Of a stretch of DNA of 64,000 nt, positions 44,210 to 53,072 are shown in pieces (the first letter of the stretch is position 1; the number at the start of each line of letters is the position of its first letter). The DNA is from JBDGYW01 sp964518955 (GTDB lineage Bacteria > Gemmatimonadota > Gemmatimonadetes > Gemmatimonadales > GWC2-71-9). The stretch lies in contig CAZFHS010000027.1 in the NCBI GenBank assembly GCA_964518955.1, positions 1 to 64,000 on the forward strand, given 5' to 3'. The notes beneath the pieces were generated by a model that made no database searches, was not told the DNA's origin, and saw only the letters and a list, made by a program, of their open reading frames with translations. Both the position numbers and the translations under genes were made by a program.

Positions 44210-45142
44210 ATGCATCGGCGCATGACCCGACGCACTTTCATTGAAGCCGCAGCAGCAGGCACCGCTGCCATGAGCCTTTCCCCGTTTCCCCTGACGCGTC
44301 AATCCCGCTCCGATATGGCAATTGTGACGTGGACGACACCTGAGGACAGCGACGAAGCGATTGCCCACGAGGCACGAAGACTAACCGAAGAGGCCATCAA
44401 TGCTCTCGGAGGAATGAGCCGCTTTGTCTCGAACGGTGACGTAGTCTGGGTCAAGCCCAACATCGGCTGGGACCGGCGTCCCGAGCAGGCGGCAAACACG
44501 AATCCTGACGTCGTGGCAACAGTGGTTCGTCTCTGCTTGGAAGCGGGAGCCAAAACCGTCAAACTCTCCGATTCCCCTTGCAATGACGAGCGGAGGACGT
44601 TCGTGCGCAGCGGCATCAAGGCAGCAGCTGAAGAAGCCGGTGCAGACGTGTTCTTCCTCGACCGACGCAAGTTCAGGCGCATGGACATCGGCGGGCAGAA
44701 TCTGAGGTCATGGGAGGTTTACACCGACTACGTGGAATGCGACAAGCGGATCAATCTACCGATCGTAAAACACCACAGCCTGACCCAGATGACCCTCGCC
44801 ATCAAAAACCTGATGGGTATAGTCGGAGGAAACCGCAGCCAGCTGCACCAGAACCTCGGCCCGGTAATGGCCGATGTCGCCAAGTTCGTTCCGTCCGACC
44901 TCGTCGTGATGGACGCCGTCCGCGTGTTAACGGGTAACGGCCCTCAGGGTGGCAGCCTCCGTGATGTGGAGAGGAAAGACATCGTAGCAGCCGGCATCGA
45001 CACAGTGGCAATGGACGCGTATGGATCGACGCTGTTCGGCTACGAGCCGGACCATTTCACGTCCACCAAGGCAGGCGAGGCAATTGGGCTCGGCACATCG
45101 AATTTTGAAAGTCTGAACCCGCGCCGGCTGGAAGTATCCTGA
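44210..45142 (+). CDS. DUF362 family protein with Tat-like signal
   Basis: 310 residues. Signal MTRRTFIEAAAAGTAAMSLSPF suggests Tat export. The DUF362 core is present: VKPNIGWDRRPEQAANTNPDVVATVVRLCLEAGAKTVKLSDSPCND and INLPIVKHHSLTQMTLAIKNLMGIVGG. The ferredoxin extension some family members carry is missing. GGAGG sits 6 bases before the ATG. It leads a plus-strand run with NapH-like and NapG-like genes, divergent from the reductase genes. Its function is not known; association with iron-sulfur electron transfer is the recurring theme for the family. Confidence 0.88.
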   Translation: MHRRMTRRTFIEAAAAGTAAMSLSPFPLTRQSRSDMAIVTWTTPEDSDEAIAHEARRLTEEAINALGGMSRFVSNGDVVWVKPNIGWDRRPEQAANTNPDVVATVVRLCLEAGAKTVKLSDSPCNDERRTFVRSGIKAAAEEAGADVFFLDRRKFRRMDIGGQNLRSWEVYTDYVECDKRINLPIVKHHSLTQMTLAIKNLMGIVGGNRSQLHQNLGPVMADVAKFVPSDLVVMDAVRVLTGNGPQGGSLRDVERKDIVAAGIDTVAMDAYGSTLFGYEPDHFTSTKAGEAIGLGTSNFESLNPRRLEVS

Positions 45143-45196
45143 CCAGGGCCGCCGCTGACGCGGCGGCTTCCTCAATTTCGAAAACTGGAGTGACTA

Positions 45197-46231
45197 TTGG
45201 CAGCTGACAGAGTTTCCAAGAGCCGCTTTGCCGTGTTTGCACCAACCCTGGTGAACTTCCGCCGGCTTTCGCAATTCCTTTTTCTCGTCCTCTTCTTCGT
45301 CCTGTTGATACGCACGACTCTCGTAGGTGAAGACGACACCGAACCCTGGGCAACCTTCTTCTTCGACATTGATCCGCTGATTCTTCTATCGACGCTCTTC
45401 GCGTCGCACGCGGTGTTGTCGGGAATGCTGCTAGCCCTGGTTACGGTAGCGTTGACGCTACTTTTGGGTCGCTTTTTCTGCGGCTGGGTTTGCCCCGTGG
45501 GAGCAACGTTCAACATCGTGAGTTGGGCGCGCAAAGCGCCGCTTCCGAAGCTGATCAAGACGGGAGCATGGAATCAGTGGCAGAAGAGCAAATACCTGCT
45601 GCTCACAGGCTTGCTCGTTTCCGCACTCGCGGGTTTGAATCTGGCCGGCGTGTTCGATCCATTTTCGCTCTTCTACCGGACGATGGCCACCAGCGTCTAT
45701 CCGGCATTCCAATGGGGAGCGGAGCAGCTTTTCGGTTGGATTTACTACACCGATCCTGGTATCGGCCCCGTCCGCCTGACGCTGATATCGGAACCCATTT
45801 ACAGTGTGCTTCGCGACTACGTGCTCACTAACCAGCCGTTAGCATACGCCGGCGGCGTGCTGATTGGCATTCTGTTTGTGTTCCTGGTTGTGATGGCACT
45901 CTTTCACTTCAGGTTCTGGTGCCGATATCTGTGCCCGCTGGGTGCACTGCTCGGAGTGTTGTCGAAAACCGGGAGAATCCACCTCATCCTGAACAACGAC
46001 CGTTGCAACGACTGCAAGATGTGCGTCGCTTTTTGCCCCGGCGCATGCGACCCTCATCTCTCGGGTCGTTGGAAGAAGGAAGAGTGTTACCTCTGTTTCA
46101 CCTGTAGGGATGCGTGCCCCTCGGCGGCAATTTCCTTCGATATGAAGTTGGGAGACATGTCCAAGGAGTTGGTGGGCGCTATCGAAGCCGTCGGGCATAC
46201 CGAATCTGTGGTTGGGGAAAACGATGGCTAA
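45197..46231 (+). CDS. NapH-like membrane ferredoxin
   Basis: 344 residues with about five transmembrane helices. Cysteine motifs CGWVCP and CRYLCP in the membrane region, typical of NapH/NosR-type proteins, and two C-terminal ferredoxin motifs CNDCKMCVAFCP and CYLCFTCRDACP. Such proteins oxidise quinol and hand electrons to a soluble periplasmic ferredoxin. The start is a TTG (45197) with GGAG 6 bases upstream. Its stop overlaps the following gene by 8 bases. Confidence 0.88.
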   Translation: MAADRVSKSRFAVFAPTLVNFRRLSQFLFLVLFFVLLIRTTLVGEDDTEPWATFFFDIDPLILLSTLFASHAVLSGMLLALVTVALTLLLGRFFCGWVCPVGATFNIVSWARKAPLPKLIKTGAWNQWQKSKYLLLTGLLVSALAGLNLAGVFDPFSLFYRTMATSVYPAFQWGAEQLFGWIYYTDPGIGPVRLTLISEPIYSVLRDYVLTNQPLAYAGGVLIGILFVFLVVMALFHFRFWCRYLCPLGALLGVLSKTGRIHLILNNDRCNDCKMCVAFCPGACDPHLSGRWKKEECYLCFTCRDACPSAAISFDMKLGDMSKELVGAIEAVGHTESVVGENDG

Positions 46232-46928
46232 GAAGCGAAAGAAGTCGCGTCCGAAGCACAAAGTTGGCCGTCGTGCGTTCTTGACGGCTGCCGGTTCTGG
46301 TGCGGCGGCGGCGGTAATGCTGAAAGTCCCGCCGTACGTACAGGGCAGAACTTGGAACCCCGAGCTCATCAGGCCGCCCGGTTCACTCGCCGAGAACGAG
46401 TTCCTGGAAAAATGCGTCCGCTGCGGCGAGTGCATGAAGGTGTGTCCGACCAACGCCATTCACCCGACGACGCTCGAGGCCGGGCTAGCCGGGATCTGGT
46501 CTCCCTTTCTCATCATGAGCGTAGGATACTGTGAATACAACTGCACTCTTTGCGGGCAGGTTTGCCCAACCGGTGCAATAGAGGAACTGACGCTCGAGGA
46601 GAAGCAAGAAGTATTCATTGGGACCGCACATGTCGATCGCTCACGTTGCCTACCGTTTGCTTTCGACAGAGAGTGCATCGTTTGCGAAGAGCACTGCCCC
46701 CTGCCGGAGAAGGCGATCTGGTTCCGAGAAGTGACGGTAATCAACCACGCCGGGGAAGAAGTGTACCTCCAACAGCCGATCGTGGACGCAGAACTGTGTA
46801 TCGGATGCGGCATATGTGAGGAGAGCTGCCCGGTCAACGACCCGGCGGCAATCCGAGTCACGAGCGGCGGCGAGTCCCGGAATCCAGAGAACCAGTTCCT
46901 ACTGGACCTGGGTTCGCCTTACGGATGA
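46224..46928 (+). CDS. NapG-like Tat-exported ferredoxin protein
   Basis: 234 residues. Tat signal KVGRRAFLTAAGSGAAAAVML, then four cysteine groups: CVRCGECMKVCP, CEYNCTLCGQVCP, CIVCEEHCP and CIGCGICEESCP, fitting up to four [4Fe-4S] clusters as in NapG. ATG at 46224 overlaps the NapH-like stop; the upstream GGGGAAAACG is the probable ribosome site. Together with the NapH-like protein it should pass quinol electrons to a periplasmic acceptor; the Fe-S aldo/keto reductases next door are the obvious candidates. Confidence 0.88.
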   Translation: MAKKRKKSRPKHKVGRRAFLTAAGSGAAAAVMLKVPPYVQGRTWNPELIRPPGSLAENEFLEKCVRCGECMKVCPTNAIHPTTLEAGLAGIWSPFLIMSVGYCEYNCTLCGQVCPTGAIEELTLEEKQEVFIGTAHVDRSRCLPFAFDRECIVCEEHCPLPEKAIWFREVTVINHAGEEVYLQQPIVDAELCIGCGICEESCPVNDPAAIRVTSGGESRNPENQFLLDLGSPYG

Positions 46929-46959
46929 CGAGCCAATCGCCGTCACGCGATTGGCTCGT
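46928..46959. terminator. Perfect 13-bp hairpin overlapping two convergent gene ends
   Basis: ACGAGCCAATCGC and its exact complement GCGATTGGCTCGT flank a 6-base loop (CGTCAC). The left arm begins at the last base of the napG-like stop; the right arm is coding sequence for the last residues of the phosphofructokinase. It probably ends transcription from both sides. Only a short T run follows. Confidence 0.65.
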
Positions 46960-48274
46960 TTGCCATCTGGCCGGGCTGACCGGTTGACTCCAGTACGCTC
47001 GTCCAGATGATGCCCTCCGGGTCGATCCGCTTGCGCTTGCTCACAGCGAGTTCGAGTGGAACGTGGATGAACCGGTTGTTCCAGGACCCGATCAGCAATC
47101 CCGTCTTCCCTGCCATCCCAGCGTGCGCCGCATGTTGTCCGAGGAACCCGCAGAAAATCCGGTCGTTGGGATTTGCCGGTACTGACCGGATGGTGTAGCT
47201 GGGATCTATATACTTGACCGAGTGACGCATGCCGCGTCCAGACAGATATTCGCCGATCCGCTCCTTCAGGTAAACCCCAATGTCGTCGAGGATTGCGTTG
47301 CCAGACGCGTCCTCTCCGCGGTCACCCTCGAACAAGTGCTGTCCGGATCCCTCCGCCACGACCACTAGCGCATGGCCACGGGCCTGAAGCCTCTTCTCGA
47401 GAACCGGCAAGAATCCCTTAGGTGGATCCAAATGGAACGGCACCTCCGGCACCAAAACGAAATTCGCGTCGGCCACCGCCAGCGCCGCGTTCGCCGTGAC
47501 AAATCCCGAGTGCCTGCCCATCAACTTCACTATTCCCACCCCGTTGATCGCCCCCCTCGCTTCGATGTGTGCCGCCCGCAAGGCATCCACGGCGGTGCTA
47601 ACAGCAGTATCGAATCCAAAGGTCCGCGACACCACCCCAATGTCGTTGTCGATTGTCTTCGGTATGCCGATCACGCCGATGCTCAGGCCTCGTGACTCAA
47701 CTTCCTTATGGATCTCGTCGGCGCCACGAAGCGTTCCATCTCCCCCGATCGCGAAGAGCAGTCGGACGTCTTCCCGATATAGGGTGTCGACCATCACATC
47801 CACCGGTTGGGGACCGCGAGACGATCCCAAAAAGGTGCCGCCATCCTCATGGATGGTCCGGACGACGTCGGCGGTCAGGTCGACGAACGGCAAATGTGAG
47901 TCGGGATTGAGCCCCGTGTAGCCGTACTGAATCCCCTTGATGATGCGCACGCCGTAGTTGTAGGTGAGCGTGTGGACGATGGAACGGATGACATCGTTGG
48001 TGCCCGGGCAGAGGCCACCACAGGTGACTATCGCCGCTTTCACGTTGAGGGGATCGAAGAACAGCTTGTCGCGCGGACCGGCTTCCTCGAACGACAGAAT
48101 CTCGCCCGTCTTGTCGAGCCTTTCCGCCAGATGCTTCTCCGACGTGTCGTATACGACTCTCGACGCGTCGTCGACATACCGCATGTGGCGAACTGGCGAT
48201 GCTACCGTGCGTTTTCCGAGCGATACGATCTCAGTTTCCAACCGGTCGCTGGAAAGAGGAGGCACGCTGCTCAT
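46943..48274 (-). CDS. pfkA: ATP-type 6-phosphofructokinase, plant/long-form group
   Basis: 443 residues, longer than the 320 of E. coli PfkA. Motifs: GGLCPGTNDVIRS, IKGIQYGYTGL, GGDGTLRGA (Gly in place of the PPi-type Asp, so ATP is favoured), GIPKTIDNDIG, GRHSGFVTANAAL and FGFDTAVSTAVDALR. The combination of GGDGT with PKTIDND is found in the plant-type ATP-dependent group. ATG at 48274 has AGGAGG nine bases upstream; a GTG three codons earlier is too close to that site. Divergent from the phosphoglycerate kinase gene. Reaction: fructose 6-phosphate to fructose 1,6-bisphosphate. Confidence 0.92.
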   Translation of the reverse strand: MSSVPPLSSDRLETEIVSLGKRTVASPVRHMRYVDDASRVVYDTSEKHLAERLDKTGEILSFEEAGPRDKLFFDPLNVKAAIVTCGGLCPGTNDVIRSIVHTLTYNYGVRIIKGIQYGYTGLNPDSHLPFVDLTADVVRTIHEDGGTFLGSSRGPQPVDVMVDTLYREDVRLLFAIGGDGTLRGADEIHKEVESRGLSIGVIGIPKTIDNDIGVVSRTFGFDTAVSTAVDALRAAHIEARGAINGVGIVKLMGRHSGFVTANAALAVADANFVLVPEVPFHLDPPKGFLPVLEKRLQARGHALVVVAEGSGQHLFEGDRGEDASGNAILDDIGVYLKERIGEYLSGRGMRHSVKYIDPSYTIRSVPANPNDRIFCGFLGQHAAHAGMAGKTGLLIGSWNNRFIHVPLELAVSKRKRIDPEGIIWTSVLESTGQPGQMANEPIA

Positions 48275-48475
48275 GTGATCCACCCTCCTTTTGCTTGCGT
48301 GCTCACGCGGCCACCATCGGCCAACACGACAAGGCTCAAAATACTACTCTCAACTATCGGTCTCCGCCTGTCGAAACTCAACGCAGGATCGGCGAACGGT
48401 CTAGAGCGACGTTCCGCATACAAGCACACAATGCTACAGTTAAGAAACGCAGATCTCAACGTCAAGGAGCGCTCC

Positions 48476-49795
48476 ATGAACCGCGCCGAACTCGATCCCC
48501 GCCTGCCGCTGATTCAGGATGCCGACCTGGCCGGAAAGATCGTCCTTGTGCGGGTGGACCACAACGTCGTGAAGAAGGGAGTGATTCACGATCCCTACCG
48601 GATCGACGCGACCCTCGGCACACTTTACAGCATCGTTGAGAGCGGTGGCCGCCCGATTCTAATGACCCACGTGGGCCGCCCGAAAGACAAGAAGACGGGT
48701 CACATTGCGGTGAGCGATGACAGTTCGGTCGAGCCCGTAGTGGATTACTTGGAGCGGAAGCTCCACACGACCTTCGCCGTGCCCAAGTTTCACGTAGATC
48801 CGGAAAACGGCATAGAACAGATCGACACATCTGTAAACTGGCACATCAGAGACCTCGAAGAGCGGCGTATCGGCGGGATCTATCTCCCGAACACCAGGTG
48901 GTTCATGGGTGAGGAAGCCCGCGGTCAGGCCAAGGACGCGCTGGCGCGTCAGCTTGCGGGATTGGCGGACGTATTCGTGAACGACGCATTCGGATCGTGG
49001 CAGCCACATGTGTCGACAGTCGACGTAACCCGCTATCTGCCATCGTTCGCAGGATTCCTGTTGCAGAAGGAACTCATCAATCTCAAACATGTGCTCGAGC
49101 CACAGCGGCCGATAGTGGCGGTAGTTGCCGGCGCGAAGTACGACACCAAGATCGGTCCGTTGAACGAGATCTATCGCAAAGTCGACCACCTGATCCTCGG
49201 CGGAGTCATCTACAACACATTCCTCTGCGCCAAGTACGGAGTGCGTATCAAGGGCGTGAGCGAGTCCGATATTGCCGCGGCCGGAGACCTCGTCAAGCAG
49301 GACGCAAAGGCAAAGAAAGTCGTCGAGTTGCCGGTGCTCGTAGAATCCGACGTATTCCCAAATCGGGAGGATGGCAAGTTCCGGGAGATTCGGATCGGCG
49401 ATTTTGAGGAAGGCAAGGAATACGGCTACATACTCGACGTGGCGCCGGAGTCATTCGACACACCCGAGGTAGCCGACGCCATCGGGTCGGCGAAAACGAT
49501 ATTCGTGAACGCAGTCATGGGCCTTACGCCACACTTCTGCGACGGTTCGGAAAAACTCGACCGCACCATAGACAAGAACCACGACGCAATGAAGTTCTAC
49601 GGAGGTGGCGACACACTTCAGGAGTTCAAGAGCCTCTCCCCGGGTCTCTACCTGGCTGCGATGGATAGCGCTCAATACTACTTCTTCACTGGCGGCGGAA
49701 CCGTTCTGAAAGCGATCGAGGAATCGACTCCGTACGGGTTGGAACCGGTGAAGGCGCTTATGATCAACGGCGGAGAACAGCCTCAAAAGCTTTAG
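48476..49795 (+). CDS. pgk: Divergent phosphoglycerate kinase family protein
   Basis: 439 residues (typical is 390-420). Family blocks are present but altered: RVDHNVV for RVDFNVP, VGRPKDK, LPNTRW, FVNDAFGSWQPHVST in place of the usual FVNDAFG..HRAHAST (the conserved Arg missing), VAGAKYDTKIGPL for GGAKVxDKI, FVNAVMGLTPHF for the NGPMGVFE loop and YGGGDT for GGGDS/T. The nucleotide-binding GGGDT and the THVGRP strand remain. AAGGAG before the ATG. It may be an ordinary PGK in a fast-evolving branch or a paralogue with another substrate; another pgk in the genome would decide. Divergent from pfkA and close to fba. Confidence 0.8.
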   Translation: MNRAELDPRLPLIQDADLAGKIVLVRVDHNVVKKGVIHDPYRIDATLGTLYSIVESGGRPILMTHVGRPKDKKTGHIAVSDDSSVEPVVDYLERKLHTTFAVPKFHVDPENGIEQIDTSVNWHIRDLEERRIGGIYLPNTRWFMGEEARGQAKDALARQLAGLADVFVNDAFGSWQPHVSTVDVTRYLPSFAGFLLQKELINLKHVLEPQRPIVAVVAGAKYDTKIGPLNEIYRKVDHLILGGVIYNTFLCAKYGVRIKGVSESDIAAAGDLVKQDAKAKKVVELPVLVESDVFPNREDGKFREIRIGDFEEGKEYGYILDVAPESFDTPEVADAIGSAKTIFVNAVMGLTPHFCDGSEKLDRTIDKNHDAMKFYGGGDTLQEFKSLSPGLYLAAMDSAQYYFFTGGGTVLKAIEESTPYGLEPVKALMINGGEQPQKL

Positions 49796-49811
49796 TGGTC
49801 GGAGAAGAACC

Positions 49812-50630
49812 ATGACAAGGCCATCTCACTTTGGACGAGCTGCAGGAATGCTGGGTTGGTTGTGCGTTGGAGCGGGATGCGGAGAAGTCGGTGATCCGAC
49901 AGATCCGTTCAACCCGGATGATATCCCCGAAGATGCGTTGATCGCCGGACACGAGACGGTTGCACAGTTCAGCTCGATACCAACAACAGTATTGGACCAT
50001 ATCCGGGCCAACTACAACTTCTACTATGGCCACACCTCGCACGGCAGCCAGATAGTCACGGGGCTCAACATGCTTGCCGCCGAGGGCGCGGAGTACGGGG
50101 TTCCCAACTTCCACGAGGTCGGAGACGACCTCGGGCACAATGGGGACGTCTCCTGGGCAGCCGCCACACGTACGTACCTCGATGCGCATCCTGGGGAGTA
50201 CAACGTCGTGATGTGGTCGTGGTGTGGCGGTGTGTCGGACAATACCGAGACAGGCATCGACACCTACGTGAACACGATGGCGCAACTGGAGACTGAATAT
50301 CCAAACGTTCTGTTCATCTACATGACCGGCCATCTGGACGGCACCGGCGTTTCGGGAAACCTCTACGCTCGCAACAACCAAATCAGGGCGTATGCTACTG
50401 CCAACGACAAGGTTCTCTTCGATTTCGCCGACATCGAGAGCTACGATCCCGACGGCACCTACTATCCTGATGCGTCAGACAACTGCGGTTGGTGTTCGAC
50501 TTGGTGTGCGGGTCACAGCTGCCCGGCTTGCGGCAGCTGCGCTCACTCACATTGCTTCAACTGTTACTTGAAAGGCAAAGCCTTCTGGTGGATGATGGCC
50601 CGCGTAGCAGGTTGGGATCCGTCAACCTAG
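49812..50630 (+). CDS. Secreted cysteine-rich lipoprotein, unknown function
   Basis: 272 residues. Lipobox in MLGWLCVGAGCGEVG (Cys near residue 23). A conserved-looking region YYGHTSHGSQIVTGLNMLA..EVGDDLGHNGDVSW..VVMWSWCGGVSDN..YMTGHLDGTG resembles an esterase-like fold, though no family was recognised with confidence. The tail carries about nine cysteines and two histidines in about 30 residues (CGWCSTWCAGHSCPACGSC, CFNC), suggesting metal or cluster binding. It starts 17 bases after the pgk stop. Its end overlaps the reductase gene on the other strand by 9 bases. Confidence 0.65.
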   Translation: MTRPSHFGRAAGMLGWLCVGAGCGEVGDPTDPFNPDDIPEDALIAGHETVAQFSSIPTTVLDHIRANYNFYYGHTSHGSQIVTGLNMLAAEGAEYGVPNFHEVGDDLGHNGDVSWAAATRTYLDAHPGEYNVVMWSWCGGVSDNTETGIDTYVNTMAQLETEYPNVLFIYMTGHLDGTGVSGNLYARNNQIRAYATANDKVLFDFADIESYDPDGTYYPDASDNCGWCSTWCAGHSCPACGSCAHSHCFNCYLKGKAFWWMMARVAGWDPST

Positions 50631-51953
50631 CACCAGGTTCCGGTGTGCCCTCGCCAACATGGTCTTGGTCGCCACGCCGTGCGGGCACGCCGACTCACAA
50701 TCGCCCGCGCACGTGTCGCATTCGTCGGCATTGGCACCGTTGAGTCGTGCGTACTTCTCCATCGCCAGCTTTTCCCTGCCGTGCGCCTCGAAGTAGTGGT
50801 TGTAACGGAGTATCGTGTTGACCGGTACTCGCTGCGGGCAGGATGGCTCGCACTCACCGCACGCATGGCGGCAGTAAAACCTCCCCAGCAACGTTCCATA
50901 GCTGTCCAGCATCTCACCATCTGATTCGCTGAGCCGCTGCCCCGAGAGCGAAACAAACGATTCGAGCACATCAAAGGTGTTGATGGTGGGGCAGACCGAG
51001 TGCACCCCAGGATTGTCGAGAACGAATTTCGTGGCAGCCTGACGCACTTCATCCGTCGATTGGAGACCATAACGCTGCCTGAATTCGGCCGCTCCTGCCG
51101 CGAACGCGTCGTATTCGTCCGCGAGCCGTTGCACTCTCTCCGGAATCTCCCTGCCGCTCTGCCGTCTCTGCTCGTTCGCTTCTGCAACCCGTACATTGAC
51201 GTTTACAGGGTCGGTCTTCATTAGCGTGACGCCCATATTCCTGGACCGACACATTTCAATGACCCGCTCGCCTTGCTCCTTCTGAAGGAAGTTGTAGACG
51301 AACAAGGCAACATCGAACCTGCCGTCTTCCGCCGCGGCCCCGATTACGTCTTCCATCGTATCCTGTGTACGGCCATAAACCGAATGCTCGGTGCCGTGGT
51401 TGGAAAGCCCTGAGAACCGCACCTTCCCCTCGGCCTTGAGCTCCTCGATCAGCCTGTGATACGGCTCATGTTTCACCTGGTCCGCAACGGGTGTCATGTG
51501 GATCATCAGGCAATCGACGTAGTCGGTCTGCAAGCGCTCGAGACATTGGTGGAAGCGCCGCTTCAACACCTCGTATTCCCCGCCACCGCCGAACGTGAGG
51601 TTCAGCTTGGAAGTCAGGAAGATCGAGCCGCGATCGCGGCCCTGCATCGCCTGGCCTATTGCCCGCTCCGATTGCCCGTTGGCATAGTGTTCCGCCGTGT
51701 CGATATAGTTGACGCCCATATCCAGAGCGACTTCCATGACATTCGTGTTGTTGAGGAAACCGCCTCCGAACCCGATGTCGGAAACCTCGAAGCCCGTCCT
51801 GCCCAACGTCCGGTGTTCGCGTACCCTGAGGTCCTGTCCGACAGCCTGAGCCTCAGTAGCCTCGGGTGATGCGACGGCCAGGCCGCTGCCTGCCACTGCG
51901 GCGCCGGTTGTCTTCAGGAAACCGCGTCGGCTCACTCCCTGTTTCGAACCCAT
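50622..51953 (-). CDS. Tat-exported aldo/keto reductase with iron-sulfur motifs (paralogue 3)
   Basis: 443 residues. Tat signal SRRGFLKTTGAAVAGSG, barrel with intact tetrad candidates (YIDTAEHYANG, FLTSKLN, MIHMTP) and tail motifs CRHACGECEPSCP and CDTCAGDCESACP, as in the other two copies. ATG at 51953 has GGAGG just upstream; the longer frame upstream lacks such a site. It stands alone, about 6.7 kb from paralogue 2. Presence of three copies in 11 kb marks a lineage-specific expansion. Confidence 0.9.
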   Translation of the reverse strand: MGSKQGVSRRGFLKTTGAAVAGSGLAVASPEATEAQAVGQDLRVREHRTLGRTGFEVSDIGFGGGFLNNTNVMEVALDMGVNYIDTAEHYANGQSERAIGQAMQGRDRGSIFLTSKLNLTFGGGGEYEVLKRRFHQCLERLQTDYVDCLMIHMTPVADQVKHEPYHRLIEELKAEGKVRFSGLSNHGTEHSVYGRTQDTMEDVIGAAAEDGRFDVALFVYNFLQKEQGERVIEMCRSRNMGVTLMKTDPVNVNVRVAEANEQRRQSGREIPERVQRLADEYDAFAAGAAEFRQRYGLQSTDEVRQAATKFVLDNPGVHSVCPTINTFDVLESFVSLSGQRLSESDGEMLDSYGTLLGRFYCRHACGECEPSCPQRVPVNTILRYNHYFEAHGREKLAMEKYARLNGANADECDTCAGDCESACPHGVATKTMLARAHRNLVLG

Positions 51954-52088
51954 CGACTCCTCCGGTTCAACGATCGCAACGCTTCTAGTTTGGATTGCTC
52001 GGTGCACAATACACCGATATCAAGTGAATGATCAATTGGTTGCCGTCAACACATCAGCCACTACACGTTTTGGACTACGGAGGATTGA

Positions 52089-52982
52089 TCAGAAGGGTTG
52101 CAACGTGGGTCCCCAGCTCGGACGGCCGTCAAAATGCTCGTTGTCCGTGAGCGCCCGCATTCCGCTACCATCCACGTTCATCACATAAAGTTCAAAATCT
52201 CCGTCACGGAAACTCTGGAAGACGATACGATTTCCGTCAGGTGACCAGCACGGATACTCACTGACCGTTTCCTCGGTCGTGAGTTGCCGATCGTTATTCC
52301 CATCAACACCAATCACGTGAATCTCAACCGCACCTCCCATGAAGGGAGGAGTTTCAGCTGCTCCATAGGCGATCTGGAGACCATCTGGTGACCAACGCGG
52401 CATCATGGCCCATGCGGTGCGTGTTCGAACCCTTCTCAGATCATTTCCTTCCAGGTCCATCATCCAAATCTCCATTCCGTCATCTCGGTTGACGTTGACG
52501 ATGAACCGGGTGCCTACCGGTGAGACAGTAGCATAGTTGTACGCAACATCATTCGCGACGGCCGGTTCAGCCGCTCCCGTCTCGATCTCGACCATCCAGA
52601 TCTCTGGCACGCCGCTAACGTGCCTCCGTAGATAAAGCGACTCTCCGTCGGGCGCCCAGGCAGGCTCATCTTCCTCATCGATCCCAGCAGTGAGACGCCG
52701 TTGATTGCCACCGTCCATGTCCATGATGAACACATGATTGGTTCCGTCTCTGTCGGAAACGAACGCAATGACGGAGCCGTCGGGTGAAATCGTCGGAGAG
52801 TAGTCCGCCGCTCCGCTGGAGGTGAGCCTCCTTTGACCTGTTCCCTCGGAAGCCATGGCGAATATGTCCAACGAGCCGAGCCGGTCGGATTGGAAAACAA
52901 TCTCATCTGCGACATTCTGAGCGACTGCGCCAGTCGCAACTGTGCAGATGAACGAGAAGGAGAGGCTAGTACGTATGGTCAT
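52089..52982 (-). CDS. Exported WD40/PD40 beta-propeller protein (TolB-like)
   Basis: 297 residues. Signal peptide (TSLSFSFICTVATGAVAQ) followed by about six PD40 repeats such as ADYSPTISPDGSVIAFVSDRDGTNHVFIMDMDG and EYPCWSPDGNRIVFQSFRDGDFELYVMNVDG. These propellers act as protein or glycan interaction platforms in the periplasm. GAGGAG lies upstream of the ATG (52982). It diverges from the second ADOP permease gene across a 239-base region that contains two palindromic sites. Confidence 0.85.
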   Translation of the reverse strand: MTIRTSLSFSFICTVATGAVAQNVADEIVFQSDRLGSLDIFAMASEGTGQRRLTSSGAADYSPTISPDGSVIAFVSDRDGTNHVFIMDMDGGNQRRLTAGIDEEDEPAWAPDGESLYLRRHVSGVPEIWMVEIETGAAEPAVANDVAYNYATVSPVGTRFIVNVNRDDGMEIWMMDLEGNDLRRVRTRTAWAMMPRWSPDGLQIAYGAAETPPFMGGAVEIHVIGVDGNNDRQLTTEETVSEYPCWSPDGNRIVFQSFRDGDFELYVMNVDGSGMRALTDNEHFDGRPSWGPTLQPF

Positions 52983-53072
52983 TGTCGACTTTCTCCTCAG
53001 GTGCACGAAGGCACGTCTCACTCGCCTGTAACCCGCGAGGTGTGGTGGCGGCTAAGCGGCACACCGCCCCTT

